NCBI GenBank assembly: GCA_025455225.1
Contig: JALOMY010000109.1
Span: 1-8,527 of the forward strand
From: Cyclobacteriaceae bacterium
GTDB lineage: Bacteria; Bacteroidota; Bacteroidia; Cytophagales; Cyclobacteriaceae
Direction of reading: 5' to 3'
DNA: 8,527 nt
In this document: positions 7,646 through 8,527 of the stretch, in pieces
Layout: each line of letters opens with the position of its first letter
Position numbering within the stretch: the stretch's first letter is position 1
Translations under genes and position numbers: made by a program
Notes under the pieces: generated by a model
Told to the model about the DNA's origin: nothing
The model's input: only the letters and a program-made list of their open reading frames with translations
The model's database searches: none

Positions 7646-7899
7646 GGCATATTCTTCTTTTTTTTCTTTGGAGGTTTAACCCGTTCAGCTTTTCGATCTT
7701 GCTGCTTGGCGATCTTCACCTTCTTTTGCATGGAAAGATCCTTCTTTCCATTTTTACTCTTCTTATCCTGAGCCCGCGTTAAACGCTGTTCCTGGGTTTC
7801 GTTGGCTGCTTCCTGGGCTTTCATGGTGCGATTGGTCTGCTGCCCCCAGCTGAACATCACAAAAAATAACATCGGAATCAGTGCGAGTGTCTTTTTCAT
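7630..7899 (-). CDS. Small secreted lysine-rich protein of unknown function
   Basis: I do not recognise a family. The 89-residue product begins with a typical Sec signal peptide: MKK, a hydrophobic core LALIPMLFFVMF, then SWGQQ with probable cleavage near residues 19-20. There is no lipobox Cys, so it is probably periplasmic or secreted. The mature part is short, hydrophilic and strongly basic: about 19 Lys and 5 Arg against about 7 acidic residues, rich in Gln and Asn, with no Cys. It ends in a PPKKKKKNMPKPKM tail. It looks disordered or helical and charged; binding to nucleic acid, surface polysaccharide or membrane is possible but unproven. A TAnnTTTG promoter motif lies 19 bases before its ATG, which supports a real gene. 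It lies 88 bases downstream of the histidine kinase gene on the same strand and converges on the trans-sulfuration gene with a one-base gap. Confidence 0.8.
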   Translation of the reverse strand: MKKTLALIPMLFFVMFSWGQQTNRTMKAQEAANETQEQRLTRAQDKKSKNGKKDLSMQKKVKIAKQQDRKAERVKPPKKKKKNMPKPKM

Positions 7900-7918
7900 A
7901 ATCTGCGATAATACGTAA

Positions 7919-7926
7919 CAAATTTA
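7919..7926 (-). promoter_or_regulatory. Bacteroidota-type -7 promoter element for the small secreted-protein gene
   Basis: On the minus strand TAAATTTG (7926 down to 7919) matches TAnnTTTG at every fixed base. It leaves 19 bases to the ATG at 7899, nearly the same spacing as for the E2 gene. A weak -33 candidate, TTTAG, lies about 21 bases further upstream. The motif implies that the small gene is transcribed on its own rather than only by read-through from the kinase gene. Confidence 0.6.
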
Positions 7927-7976
7927 GAGATTTATACCGGAAGCCGACTAAATGTAATCTCGACCGTTAAATCTCT
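7926..7976. repeat. 9-bp inverted repeat between kinase and small gene
   Basis: AGAGATTTA (7926-7934) and TAAATCTCT (7968-7976) are perfect 9-base inverted arms separated by 33 bases. The left arm touches the -7 element of the small-gene promoter and the right arm lies just downstream of the kinase stop. It could be a paired operator for a dimeric regulator, or a long-loop hairpin at the kinase mRNA end. There is no T run after it, so it is not a standard terminator. Chance is possible given the free spacer length. Confidence 0.3.
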
Positions 7977-7987
7977 TCCTGTACAAT

Positions 7988-8527
7988 TCAGGCCGTGCGA
8001 ATGGAATTCTTTATCGGAAACAATACATTAAATGCGCTGCCCTTTCCCGGTTCAGTTTCCAATTCAATTTTGCCTCCGAGACGCTCAACCAATATTTTAA
8101 CGATAGCCAGACCTAGTCCATTCGGACTTTCACCGGCCGTAGGCCGGGCAGAAAGCTTTTTGAATTTCTGAAATACATGCTTTAAGTCTTCAGGGTAAAA
8201 ACCCGGTCCCTCATCCTTAACCTGGATGCAGCAATAACCCGATTGGGTGGTAACTGAAATCCAAATTATTGTAGCCGATGGAGAAAACTTAATTGCATTC
8301 GAAATCAGGTTATCTAATACCCGGACTACATACGATTGATCGAGAAATACAAGATCGGCAAACGCGAAGTCTGATTGAATTGAAATAGATTTAGTGGATG
8401 CATAATGCTGAAAGGCTTGAATTCGTTCTTTCACCAGCAAGCTCAAATCAAAATACGAATAATCCGGCTCGCGGTTAACTTCTAAAGCATTAACATCCAG
8501 CAAATCCGTAATCAGGTCAAGTCCGGA
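7988..8527 (-). CDS. Sensor histidine kinase, C-terminal part (N-terminus cut by window edge)
   Basis: C-terminal 179 residues of a two-component sensor kinase, which autophosphorylates on a His and passes phosphate to a response regulator. The frame is open to the right edge, so the true start lies outside; a TTG at 8503 is internal. The first residues, SGLDLITDLLDVNALE, resemble the end of the second helix of a HisKA dimerisation domain. The HATPase_c domain follows: N-box with DNLISNAIKFSPS (about 72-84), G1 box DEGPGF (105-110), an F-box-like HVFQKFKKL, and G2 box NGLGLAIVK (136-144), ending in ELETEPGKGSAFNVLFP. All ATP-binding motifs are intact. The H-box and the sensor region are not in view, so the stimulus is unknown. 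No response regulator gene is visible; the next gene downstream encodes the small secreted protein. Confidence 0.93.
   Translation of the reverse strand, partial: SGLDLITDLLDVNALEVNREPDYSYFDLSLLVKERIQAFQHYASTKSISIQSDFAFADLVFLDQSYVVRVLDNLISNAIKFSPSATIIWISVTTQSGYCCIQVKDEGPGFYPEDLKHVFQKFKKLSARPTAGESPNGLGLAIVKILVERLGGKIELETEPGKGSAFNVLFPIKNSIRTA

Noticed and set aside
8480..8503. TTG at 8503 as the start of the histidine kinase gene
   Set aside because: The frame remains open upstream to the edge and the upstream residues fit the HisKA domain end, so the TTG is an internal leucine codon.
1..8527. CRISPR array, insertion sequence, tRNA or defence system
   Set aside because: I saw no regularly spaced repeats, transposase or terminal repeats, no cloverleaf-like segment and no defence-family protein.

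Overview
The window looks like a chromosomal core-metabolism region of a Bacteroidota bacterium, most likely Cytophagales-like. Three things point there. None of the five visible gene starts has a convincing Shine-Dalgarno sequence. Two genes are preceded, about 20 nt before the start codon, by the Bacteroidota -7 promoter motif TAnnTTTG. The proteins (FtsX-type permease with the NFMNLATARS signature, long PPDK, E2 beginning MPKMGESIMEATIL) are of a style common in that phylum. I see no mobile element, CRISPR array, tRNA or rRNA.

Layout: positions 1-1967 (minus) hold an MacB/FtsX-type ABC transporter permease that runs off the left edge, so its C-terminal end is missing. A strong intrinsic terminator at 2070-2098 separates it from ppdK (pyruvate, phosphate dikinase; minus, 2127-4952), which lies upstream of it in the direction of transcription. 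A 185-bp divergent intergenic region (4953-5137), rich in inverted repeats, separates ppdK from a plus-strand pair: the E2 acyltransferase of a 2-oxo acid dehydrogenase complex (5138-6442) and a PLP-dependent trans-sulfuration enzyme of the cystathionine gamma-synthase/lyase family (6483-7628). That pair converges, with one base between stop codons, on a small secreted lysine-rich protein of unknown function (7630-7899, minus). The right edge holds the C-terminal part of a sensor histidine kinase (7988-8527, minus), which continues outside the window.

How the genes might work together (inference): ppdK interconverts pyruvate and phosphoenolpyruvate. The E2 protein belongs to a complex that oxidises pyruvate or another 2-oxo acid to acyl-CoA. 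If the trans-sulfuration enzyme acts as a gamma-lyase, it releases 2-oxobutyrate, which such a complex could use. The divergent region is therefore a plausible control point for 2-oxo acid metabolism. The permease, small basic protein and kinase show no clear link to that theme. I found no clearly undescribed system. The most unusual points are the palindromes between ppdK and the E2 gene, the one-base convergent gene end with a hairpin over both stop codons, and the small lysine-rich secreted protein.
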